A stretch of DNA of 17,539 nucleotides from Gammaproteobacteria bacterium UBA3498 (GTDB lineage Bacteria; Pseudomonadota; Gammaproteobacteria; Pseudomonadales; Pseudohongiellaceae): positions 1 to 17,539 of the forward strand of contig DFQD01000117.1 in the NCBI GenBank assembly GCA_002377605.1. Reading direction: 5' to 3'. The notes beneath the pieces were generated by a model. The model saw only the letters and a program-made list of their open reading frames with translations. It had not been told where the DNA came from and ran no database searches. Numbering within the stretch: the stretch's first letter is position 1; every line of letters starts with the position of its first letter. Positions 6,415 to 13,118 of the stretch are shown here, piece after piece. Made by a program: the position numbers and the translations under genes.

Positions 6415-8052
6415 TCACAAACTAAACAGAATATAGTTTCCTGTTGAAATCCCAGTTGCCACACCTTCTCGTGTTATAGGCTCACGAGTGCCCGAAGCAA
6501 TGCCGATGTATTGCTCACCATTGATAGTGAAACTAGTTGGTGGTGCATATAGTCCACTACCGGTTTGGAATTCCCACAGAATTTCACCAGTCTCATCGTT
6601 GTAGGCGCGCAGATAACCATCCGGTGCACCGGCGAATACTAGCCCGCCTCCAGTTGCCAGAGTACCAGCCCAGTTAAAATTTCCTGGGGTTTCTTGCTGC
6701 CATTCAATCTCTCCGGTTCGCATATTGAATGCTACAACCCACCCGGTTCCGGTTTGATCGAAAGCGGGAATACCGCCCAGATCCATGGTGCCAGGTCTCC
6801 CTTCTCCTTCGCGCCGAATAAAGTTAGTTCCCCATTCAGTTGTGGGAATGTAAAGCATGCTTGTATCGGGACTATAAGCAGCCGGTGGCCAGTTCTTTCC
6901 ACCAAATAAGCCCGGGAAAATAACAGTGCCGGCAGGATTATAAAGTTCTTCCTTTAACACAGGCTTTCCACGTTCATCACGTTCTGCCCAATTGACTCGG
7001 GTGTACTCACCAGCCCAGAGAAAATCGCCGGTTAATCTGTCCAAGGCATAAACGTGTCCATTGCGTGAAACCTGAACTACTAGCTTGCGCATTTCGCCAT
7101 TAACCATTTCCTCAATGATCATAGGCTCAGAGGTGGAGTCATGGTCAAACTCGTCACGGGGAGAAGTCTGGAAATACCACCGCAATTCTCCAGTGTCGGC
7201 ATCGAGTGCAACCACAGAGTTTGTGTAAAGGTTGTCACCGGCACGTACCTGGTTGTTGATGTCTGGCCAAGGATTTCCCGTTCCCCAAAACACAAGATTA
7301 GATTCGGGATCATAAGTACCAGTTACCCAGGTTGGTCCGCCTCCGGTTTGCCAGGAATCATCTTCCCAGGTGTCATTATTTGGATCACCAGGTCCTGCGG
7401 TGGTGTAGAAGCGCCAGCGTCTTTCACCAGTGTTTACATCGTAGGCATCGATATAGCCGCGAATACCAAACTCACCACCACCAACACCAATGAGTACCAT
7501 ATCTTTAACAACTAAAGGTGCTCCTGTAACGGAAAAGGATTCGCGGTGATCACCTACTTCCGCATCCCACAATTGAATTCCGGTTGCAGCATCGAAGGCT
7601 AGCAAATGTGCATCCAGGGTTCCCCAGAAAACTTTATCTTCATAAAGGCCCACGCCTCGATTGTGAGGACCGCAGCATAGATCGACATTTTCGAATTCAT
7701 GGTCATAACGCCAAAGTTCGGCACCGGTTAGAGGATCGACGACAATCAAGTGGCTGTTGGCAGTGGTTAGATACATCCTCCCGTCATTTACTAATGCCGT
7801 GACTTCGAACGCTCCACCTGTGACGCCTGTTTGTTTTATCCAAACAGGTCTTAAACCGGCGACAGTATCTCTATTAATTTTATCATCGGGCATATAGCGC
7901 CACGCGCCGTAATTCTTTCCATAAGTGACCCAGCGATCAGAATAGTCTTGGGCGTTTCCCAATATTTCCGTGGTCACATTTTGCGCGGCGCTATTACCCG
8001 CAAAAATTAAAGCTAATGTGAGAGCACCAACGCCTTTGAAAATTTTCATCAT
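6415..8052 (-). CDS. PQQ-dependent alcohol dehydrogenase (quinoprotein) with lanthanide-type metal site
   Basis: A 545-residue exported quinoprotein of the methanol/ethanol dehydrogenase type, an eight-bladed propeller without a C-terminal heme domain (type I). Signal peptide at 1-23 (GNSAAQ). The vicinal disulfide that packs on PQQ is C126-C127 (DLCCGPHNRG). Predicted metal ligands are E194 (GGGEFGIRG), N260 (GTGNPWP) and D303, the catalytic base, in SPRDEFDHDS. The residue two after the base is D305, the position that is Asp in lanthanide-dependent XoxF, ExaF and PedH and Ala or Ser in calcium enzymes. R330 in SRNGHVYALDR matches the conserved PQQ-contacting Arg. W-motifs such as DAYDVNTGERRW recur through the blades. 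The protein has two adjacent ATGs (8052, 8049). It leads an operon with cytochrome c and DUF4920. The substrate is likely a primary alcohol or aldehyde; methanol is not assured. Confidence 0.93.
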   Translation of the reverse strand: MMKIFKGVGALTLALIFAGNSAAQNVTTEILGNAQDYSDRWVTYGKNYGAWRYMPDDKINRDTVAGLRPVWIKQTGVTGGAFEVTALVNDGRMYLTTANSHLIVVDPLTGAELWRYDHEFENVDLCCGPHNRGVGLYEDKVFWGTLDAHLLAFDAATGIQLWDAEVGDHRESFSVTGAPLVVKDMVLIGVGGGEFGIRGYIDAYDVNTGERRWRFYTTAGPGDPNNDTWEDDSWQTGGGPTWVTGTYDPESNLVFWGTGNPWPDINNQVRAGDNLYTNSVVALDADTGELRWYFQTSPRDEFDHDSTSEPMIIEEMVNGEMRKLVVQVSRNGHVYALDRLTGDFLWAGEYTRVNWAERDERGKPVLKEELYNPAGTVIFPGLFGGKNWPPAAYSPDTSMLYIPTTEWGTNFIRREGEGRPGTMDLGGIPAFDQTGTGWVVAFNMRTGEIEWQQETPGNFNWAGTLATGGGLVFAGAPDGYLRAYNDETGEILWEFQTGSGLYAPPTSFTINGEQYIGIASGTREPITREGVATGISTGNYILFSL

Positions 8053-8135
8053 GTTGAGTCCAAGTGTTTAAGTAGATGGTTTCTGATTGGCTGCTTTAAC
8101 TGATCCATCATTTACGCTCGCCAAACCGGAGCCGT

Positions 8136-8164
8136 ATTAAGCTATAAACCCATTCTACTGTCAA
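8136..8164 (-). promoter_or_regulatory. Candidate sigma-70 promoter for the PQQ dehydrogenase operon
   Basis: On the minus strand a perfect -35 TTGACA (8159-8164) is followed after 17 bases by CTTAAT (8136-8141), a 4/6 match to the -10 consensus. Transcription would start near 8129, leaving a leader of about 77 bases before the ATG. The perfect -35 and ideal spacing support it; the weak -10 suggests an activator might be needed. Confidence 0.5.
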
Positions 8165-8219
8165 ACCAATCAGCCTGAACCTCGCGTGTTTCAACACTTT
8201 AGCCTGGTTTCTGCGTAAA

Positions 8220-8248
8220 TTGCACTGAGCCTGACAGCGTCATATCAT
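8220..8248 (+). promoter_or_regulatory. Candidate promoter for madLM-matB
   Basis: TTGCAC (8220-8225) and TATCAT (8243-8248, 5/6 match to the -10 consensus) are separated by 17 bases. The start would be near 8255, about 38 bases before the madL ATG. A 12-bp palindrome begins at 8258, just where transcription should start. It lies divergently from the PQQ dehydrogenase promoter, so the 240-bp gap serves both operons. Confidence 0.5.
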
Positions 8249-8257
8249 CGACCTTCC

Positions 8258-8269
8258 CGCGCATGCGCG
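8258..8269. promoter_or_regulatory. GC-rich 12-bp palindrome at the predicted madL transcription start
   Basis: CGCGCATGCGCG is a perfect palindrome, conspicuous in an AT-richer surround, placed about +3 to +14 relative to the predicted start and 23 bases before the madL ATG. It could be an operator for a dimeric regulator blocking initiation, or a short hairpin in the leader. It does not match the TTGTATACAA-like site I associate with the GntR malonate regulator MatR. Confidence 0.45.
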
Positions 8270-8292
8270 AAGAATAGTAAGAGGGAAGAAGA

Positions 8293-8685
8293 ATGATTGT
8301 TTACGGCGTAGCCCTGCTCTCGGTATGTCTTATTCTGGGCATGCTTATCGGCGAAGCACTTGGTGTTGCTCTTAACGTCGATGCCAATGTCGGTGGTGTT
8401 GGTATTGCGATGCTGTTTCTGGTGTTTGCCAGTAACTCTGAAAAGTTTAAAGCACTCACGGAAGATACCGCCGGCGGCGGAATTAAGTTCTGGAGCGCCA
8501 TGTACATTCCAATCGTTGTTGCAATGGCTGCGCGTCAGAATGTTGCGGCCGCAGTAGACGGTGGAATGCTTGCTCTGCTTGCCGGTATAGCCGCAGTCGT
8601 AGTCAGTTTCGCCTTGGTACCCGTACTGAGCAAGATCAGTACCACGCCCGTAGCTGAAGAAAACGAAGAACAGGGAGCGGCATAA
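8293..8685 (+). CDS. madL: Malonate transporter subunit MadL
   Basis: A 130-residue integral membrane protein with about four hydrophobic segments (approximately residues 2-22, 34-47, 66-84 and 88-113). The blocks VDANVGGVGIAMLFLV (29-44) and FWSAMYIPIVVAMAARQNV (66-84) match MadL, the small subunit of the two-component MadLM sodium-dependent malonate carrier first described in Malonomonas rubra. The start is well supported by GAGGGA at 8281-8286, six bases before the ATG. The stop codon TAA overlaps the ATG of madM by one base (8685), indicating translational coupling and a stoichiometric complex. The charged C-terminal tail (EENEEQGAA) is presumably cytoplasmic. Together with the adjacent malonyl-CoA synthetase this makes a malonate uptake and activation operon. 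Confidence 0.93.
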   Translation: MIVYGVALLSVCLILGMLIGEALGVALNVDANVGGVGIAMLFLVFASNSEKFKALTEDTAGGGIKFWSAMYIPIVVAMAARQNVAAAVDGGMLALLAGIAAVVVSFALVPVLSKISTTPVAEENEEQGAA

Positions 8686-9443
8686 TGGACATTATCGAAA
8701 CCGTCTTTGTTCGAAATAACTTAATCGTCGCCTTCGCAGTTATCGGGGTAACGATCTGGTTTTCGTACCTTCTCGCAGACAAACTCACTAACGGTCGTAT
8801 ACATGGATCAGCTATTGCCATTGCACTAGGCCTAGTCGCTGCCTACTTCGGCGGAGTTGCTACTGGAGGTAATACTGGTGTTGCCGATATCGCTATACTC
8901 GGCGGTATCGGTTTGATGGGTGGCGGCATGATGCGAGACTTCGCAATTGTTGCTACTGCATTCGGAGTTCATCTTAGTGAGCTAAAAAAGGCCGGTATCG
9001 CAGGTGTGATTTCAATATTTGCTGGCGTAATAGTTTCTTTTATTGTTGGCGCAATAATCGCAATACTTTTTGGCTATACCGATGCTGCTGCAATCACTAC
9101 GATAGGAGCTGGCGCGGTTACTTATATAGTCGGTCCAGTTACCGGTGAAGCGATTGGTGCAACCGACGCGGTTATAACATTAAGTGTTGCCGCAGGATTG
9201 GTTAAATCTATCCTGGTTATGATTGGTACGCCTCTAGTCGCAAAATACATCGGATTAAATAATCCACAATCAGCTATGGTATTTGGAGGCTTAATGGGGA
9301 CTACGAGCGGTGTTGCTGCTGGCCTAGCGGCTACGGACCCTAAGCTCGTTCCATACGGAGCCATGACTGCAACTTTTTACACTGGCGTTGGATGCCTGTT
9401 GGGTCCTTCCATCCTATTCTTTATTGTCAGCGCCATTTACTAA
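8685..9443 (+). CDS. madM: Malonate transporter subunit MadM
   Basis: A 252-residue polytopic membrane protein, the large MadLM subunit. Recognisable family blocks are GRIHGSAIAIALGLVAAYFG (38-57), GIGLMGGGMMRDFAIVATAF (75-94), GAGAVTYIVGPVTGEAIGAT (141-160) and a long C-terminal block GGLMGTTSGVAAGLAATDPK (205-224) with the following VPYGAMTATFYTGVGCLLGP. The Gly/Thr-rich re-entrant segments are probably involved in substrate and sodium binding, by analogy with other secondary carboxylate carriers. The gene begins in the last base of madL, with GGGAGCGG just upstream as ribosome binding site. A 43-bp gap separates it from the malonyl-CoA synthetase. Malonate uptake at neutral pH needs such a carrier since the dianion does not diffuse. 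Confidence 0.95.
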   Translation: MDIIETVFVRNNLIVAFAVIGVTIWFSYLLADKLTNGRIHGSAIAIALGLVAAYFGGVATGGNTGVADIAILGGIGLMGGGMMRDFAIVATAFGVHLSELKKAGIAGVISIFAGVIVSFIVGAIIAILFGYTDAAAITTIGAGAVTYIVGPVTGEAIGATDAVITLSVAAGLVKSILVMIGTPLVAKYIGLNNPQSAMVFGGLMGTTSGVAAGLAATDPKLVPYGAMTATFYTGVGCLLGPSILFFIVSAIY

Positions 9444-9486
9444 TCAAAATTAAATATTTACAGAAGAAAGAAAGACGGAATTAAAC

Positions 9487-10971
9487 ATGTCAGAGATACC
9501 TTTCCCCTATTTACAGAACGGCAGTGATCGAGTTGCCTTGGTTGAAGGCCACAATAGCTACAACTACAGCGAAGTTAATAGCCGAATCAACCGATTCGCC
9601 ACTGGTTTGTTAGGCGACCAAGAAGATTTACAAGAAGAACGCATCGCATTTTTCATGCCGGCAAGTCTCGACTATGTAACGACCATGCACGGTGTTTGGC
9701 GTGCAGGAGGAATTGCAGTTCCGTTAAATGTAGCCTCTGCAGTTTCTGAACTAGATCACTATCTAACCTGTGCCAGCGTAACCCGCATGATTGCCAATGC
9801 CGAGTATCAAGATCTACTGAGAGAGCTTTGTGATTCTCTTAACATTCAGTTGCTATCAGTTGAAGATCTGCTCGCGGAAGAAGCAGGAAGATTACCAGAG
9901 ATTGCTGCTGAACGAAGAGCAATGATGTTGTTCACCTCCGGAACAACCAATAAACCTAAAGGTGTAGTTAGCACTCATAAAACAATTCGCGCACAAATTA
10001 CAACCTTGATCGATGCCTGGGCCTGGACAGAAGAGGATGTCATTCCTTTGTTTTTACCTCTTCATCACATCCACGGCATTATCAATATTCTTAGTTGTGG
10101 TCTTTGGGCCGGAGCGACTGTACATTTGTTTGCGAAGTTCGATATTCCAAAAATCTGTGCACAAATTGTCGCTGGCACCTATAACGTATTTATGGCAGTT
10201 CCGACTATCTATGTGAAGCTCATCCAATATTTCGACACTATCGATCCTGCAGAAATACAAACAATCTGCGATGGGTTTAAAGACATGCGACTGAACATTT
10301 CTGGTTCCGCCGCCTGTCCAGTGAAACTGTTTAATCAGTGGAAGGACTTAACCGGCCAGGTCTTACTAGAGCGATATGGCATGACAGAAATTGGTATGGG
10401 AATTTCAAACCCTTATGACGGTGAAAAGCGAGCCGGTGCCGTTGGACAACCCTTACCAGGAGTTGAATGCCAGCTATTCGATGAGGATGACACTCCTATC
10501 ACCGAAGAAGCTATCGCTGGTGAGATTCGCATTAAGGGCGACAATGTCTTTCTAGAGTATTGGGATAACGAAGCCGCAACCAGAGAATCATTTAAAGATG
10601 GATGGTTTTGCACCGGCGACGTGGCAGTGGTTGAAGACGGTTATTACCGCATTATGGGACGCTCTTCAGTCGACATTATTAAGTCAGGAGGCTATAAGCT
10701 CTCCGCATTAGAAATCGAAGGTGTATTACTTACCCATGACGACATAACTGAAGCAGCAGTTATTGGCGTCGAAGACGATACCTGGGGCGAAGCGGTAACT
10801 GCATTTGTCGGTATAAAAGATGGGTCAACGCTAGAATACGATGCATTAAAGGATTGGTGTGATGGCAGAATGTCGTCCTATAAGATTCCTAAAAGCATAA
10901 TAATCGTTGAATCCCTGCCGCGGAACGCAATGGGCAAAGTAACTAAGCCCGCACTAAAAGAAATGCTTTAA
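9487..10971 (+). CDS. matB: Malonyl-CoA synthetase (MatB-type acyl-CoA ligase)
   Basis: A 494-residue ANL-superfamily adenylating enzyme, normal length for MatB. The phosphate-binding loop is TSGTTNKPKG (150-159), motif A5 is ERYGMTEIGM (295-304), the adenosine Asp is in TGD (376-378), the hinge block is GRSSVDIIKSGGYK (391-404) and the catalytic lysine of the thioester/adenylate step is K484 in RNAMGKVTK. The combination GMTEIGMGISNPYDGEKRAG with GRSSVDIIKSGGYKLSALE is characteristic of malonyl-CoA synthetases rather than acetyl- or long-chain acyl-CoA ligases. It catalyses malonate + ATP + CoA to malonyl-CoA + AMP + PPi in the cytosol. Being directly behind madLM, it activates imported malonate. 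A ribosome site is weak (ACGGA at 9475-9479). Malonyl-CoA decarboxylase is not in the window. Methylmalonate as an alternative substrate is possible. Confidence 0.93.
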   Translation: MSEIPFPYLQNGSDRVALVEGHNSYNYSEVNSRINRFATGLLGDQEDLQEERIAFFMPASLDYVTTMHGVWRAGGIAVPLNVASAVSELDHYLTCASVTRMIANAEYQDLLRELCDSLNIQLLSVEDLLAEEAGRLPEIAAERRAMMLFTSGTTNKPKGVVSTHKTIRAQITTLIDAWAWTEEDVIPLFLPLHHIHGIINILSCGLWAGATVHLFAKFDIPKICAQIVAGTYNVFMAVPTIYVKLIQYFDTIDPAEIQTICDGFKDMRLNISGSAACPVKLFNQWKDLTGQVLLERYGMTEIGMGISNPYDGEKRAGAVGQPLPGVECQLFDEDDTPITEEAIAGEIRIKGDNVFLEYWDNEAATRESFKDGWFCTGDVAVVEDGYYRIMGRSSVDIIKSGGYKLSALEIEGVLLTHDDITEAAVIGVEDDTWGEAVTAFVGIKDGSTLEYDALKDWCDGRMSSYKIPKSIIIVESLPRNAMGKVTKPALKEML

Positions 10972-10987
10972 TTTTATTCTTGATCAA

Positions 10988-11015
10988 GGGAGCTACTTTA
11001 GCTCCCCTGTATTTT
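10988..11015 (+). terminator. Rho-independent terminator after matB
   Basis: A perfect 8-bp stem GGGAGCTA (10988-10995) / TAGCTCCC (10999-11006) with a CTT loop is followed by CTGTATTTT, 16 bp after the stop codon. It separates the malonate operon from the downstream flavoprotein gene, which therefore probably has its own promoter. Confidence 0.8.
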
Positions 11016-11138
11016 CACACTTATCTAACCACTTACCCGGATTCAAAGATTTTATCTTGCTGTGAGCTAGTGCGTTCGCAGCCAACAAGCTATAAAATAC
11101 GCAGCTAATGTTAATATGGCGCTGAGTATTTTTCCCCT

Positions 11139-12770
11139 TTGAAAATAGATTTTTTAGGTAAAACACTTTCTGGTCCCTTCACTATCCCTTCCGGCATCGT
11201 TACTTGTTCAGCAAACATCATTCAGCGCTTCTTCAATCAGATTCCGGAAGTTGGTGTACTTACCACTAAGAGCATAGGCCCAGAACTGCGACTTGGATAT
11301 CGCGAGCCTATTCTTACTCAATTTGAACCAGGCAGTTTTACAAACGCCGTTGGATTGACAAATCCCGGTGCCGATCGTTCCAAAGAATTGCTTAGTGAAT
11401 TGGAAATTCCCGAAGACAGGCTTTTACTTATCTCAATTTTTGGCGGTAGTGTCGAAGAATATGTTGAGGTGGCTAAAAAACTTGCTCCTTATGGAGATGG
11501 TCTGGAGCTAAATCTTTCCTGTCCTCATGCCAAAGGTTATGGCATGGCTATGGGCCAGGATCCAGAATTAGTAGAAGAAATCACCAGGGCAGTAAAAGCA
11601 GCTGTCGATATTCCAGTAGTCCCAAAGCTCACCCCCAATGTGCCCAATATAGAAGAGATTGCCCTAGCTGCAGCAGCCGGTGGAGCTGATGCAATCTGCG
11701 CTATTAACACCATGGGCCCTGAGTGCTATGAAGCACACAACCACCCAATTCTGAGTAATGAGCAGGGTGGCGTTTCAGGCAAAGTCATTCTTCCTACCGC
11801 ATTAAGATGCGTCGAACAAATTCACGCATTAGTAGATTGTCCAATAATTGCTTGCGGTGGTATTAGCAGCGCTGAAAACGTTCGTCAATTTCAACAAGCT
11901 GGCGCTTCCATAATTGGAGTTGGTTCTGCAGTCATAGGCATGAATACTAATGAGATCGCAAATTACTTTCAGGTTTTGACACAAGACTTGGAAGAAGGAA
12001 CAGAGAACGCGGAAGAACTAGTTCGCTACGATATTGATATGGATTTCCGATCGGTAACCCTAGTTGACAATAAGCGCATAACTGATGACATATGCATTCT
12101 TACATTCGACCGAAAGATCGACATCCAAGCTGGCCAGTTTGTTTTTATATGGATTCCTGGTTTAGGAGAAAAGCCGTTTTCTGCTCTAGTGGATGATCCT
12201 TTTAAACTGGCCGTCATAAATCTCGGTGTTTTTACTGAAGACTTAATGACAGTCGGACCAGGAACTGAAGCTTATATTAGAGGACCTTACGGCAATCCAA
12301 TTACTCCACCAGAAAACACGAAAATTATTGCTGTGGCGGGTGGTACTGGACTTGCAGCGGTGTATCAGGTGGCTCGAGATTTTGGCAATACTGAAATCTT
12401 CTTTGGAGCACGCAGTGCCGAACGGCTTTATTTTGAAAAAGAGTCGGCAAAAGTCAGTAATCTGCATATCGCCACTGATGACGGCAGCAGAGGACACCAT
12501 GGTGTAATTACTGAACTTCTTGAAGAATACTTGAGCGAGTTGCCAGAGGACGAATTGGATTCACTGGTTTTCTACAACTGTGGCCCAGCTCCAATGGTTC
12601 ATGCGGCAGAAAAAATTGAGCGGAAATATTCTCCTCCGGAAAGAATTTATAACGCGATCGATTACCTTACTAAGTGCGGTGTTGGAATTTGTGGTGCCTG
12701 CGATGCGCCAGACGGAAGACGCCTCTGCGTAGATGGGCCTTTTTTAGATGCAGCCGATGCTGGTGCTTAA
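11139..12770 (+). CDS. Fused PyrD-PyrK-type flavoprotein (dihydroorotate dehydrogenase B-like / dihydropyrimidine dehydrogenase-like)
   Basis: A 543-residue single chain. Residues 1-285 are a PyrD-type FMN TIM barrel: K44 (TTKSIG), N69 (NAVGLTN), the NLSCPH active-site loop 125-130 with catalytic base C128, and N190-T191. Residues ~300-543 are a PyrK-type module: flavin motif GEKPFSAL (343-350), NAD(P)/FAD loop VAGGTGLAA (399-407), FYNCGPAPMV (478-487), and a [2Fe-2S] site C513, C518, C521, C530 in CGVGICGACDAPDGRRLC. Usually PyrD and PyrK are separate chains of a heterotetramer. The H130 after SCP is Asn in ordinary bacterial class 1 enzymes and His in dihydropyrimidine dehydrogenase and, as I recall, archaeal PyrD. 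The predicted reaction is NAD-linked oxidation of dihydroorotate or reduction/oxidation of a pyrimidine. The start is TTG at 11139 without a Shine-Dalgarno; an in-frame TAA at 11112 limits alternatives. A TATAAA at 11091-11096 may be a -10 box. Confidence 0.88.
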   Translation: MKIDFLGKTLSGPFTIPSGIVTCSANIIQRFFNQIPEVGVLTTKSIGPELRLGYREPILTQFEPGSFTNAVGLTNPGADRSKELLSELEIPEDRLLLISIFGGSVEEYVEVAKKLAPYGDGLELNLSCPHAKGYGMAMGQDPELVEEITRAVKAAVDIPVVPKLTPNVPNIEEIALAAAAGGADAICAINTMGPECYEAHNHPILSNEQGGVSGKVILPTALRCVEQIHALVDCPIIACGGISSAENVRQFQQAGASIIGVGSAVIGMNTNEIANYFQVLTQDLEEGTENAEELVRYDIDMDFRSVTLVDNKRITDDICILTFDRKIDIQAGQFVFIWIPGLGEKPFSALVDDPFKLAVINLGVFTEDLMTVGPGTEAYIRGPYGNPITPPENTKIIAVAGGTGLAAVYQVARDFGNTEIFFGARSAERLYFEKESAKVSNLHIATDDGSRGHHGVITELLEEYLSELPEDELDSLVFYNCGPAPMVHAAEKIERKYSPPERIYNAIDYLTKCGVGICGACDAPDGRRLCVDGPFLDAADAGA

Positions 12771-13118
12771 AGCAACGACTTGCTTAACGCTAGCACAAAT
12801 ATTCCACCAGTTCAGAGTAAAGCTGGTACAAATTTGCTTTGTCTTCCCTCGTTTTAGTGCAAACGTTCCAAATCCAACATAAGAAACGAATAACAGTATA
12901 TTAAAGGTTATCCAGTTGGTAACAGTTGAATTGTACAAATAACAAATTGCTAAGTGCCGAGTCACATAATTGATTTATCCAAGGGAAAACGATAATAACC
13001 AGCTACGCTTCAACGTAGAGGTGCCTCGACAAGACCACTACCATGCTTTAGCATCGTTCAAGAAAAACCAACAACAAAGATGTCGGTAGATACCCTTCAT
13101 GACATTATCGAGGTTGAT
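12771..13118. other. Intergenic region, no gene recognised
   Basis: About 350 bp between the flavoprotein gene and the gluconolactonase gene. A weak dyad AAGCAA-CGAC-TTGCTT follows just after the flavoprotein stop codon, without a T-tract. A small CTACG/CGTAG hairpin lies at 13003-13018. A minus-strand frame (12744-12965) has a hydrophobic stretch but no recognised family and overlaps the end of the flavoprotein gene. A 13-codon in-frame extension of the next gene (from ATG 13080) lies within this region and is considered leader. I see no clear promoter. Confidence 0.5.

Noticed and set aside
8083..8173. Inverted repeat CTGATTGG (8083-8090) / CCAATCAG (8166-8173) in the divergent promoter region
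   Set aside because: Eight bases separated by 75 bp is not rare enough to claim as a looping operator without comparative data.
12771..12795. Terminator after the flavoprotein gene (AAGCAA/TTGCTT dyad)
   Set aside because: The stem is only 6 bp and AT-rich, and no T-tract follows.
12744..12965. 73-residue minus-strand frame with a hydrophobic stretch (TFNILLFVSYVGFGTFA)
   Set aside because: It overlaps the 3' end of the flavoprotein gene, lacks a visible ribosome site, and the C-terminal part is low-quality sequence antisense to coding DNA.
13080..13118. Upstream ATG of the gluconolactonase gene
   Set aside because: It would place 13 polar, acidic residues before the twin-arginine signal; the ATG at 13119 has GAGG five bases upstream and gives a proper Tat leader.
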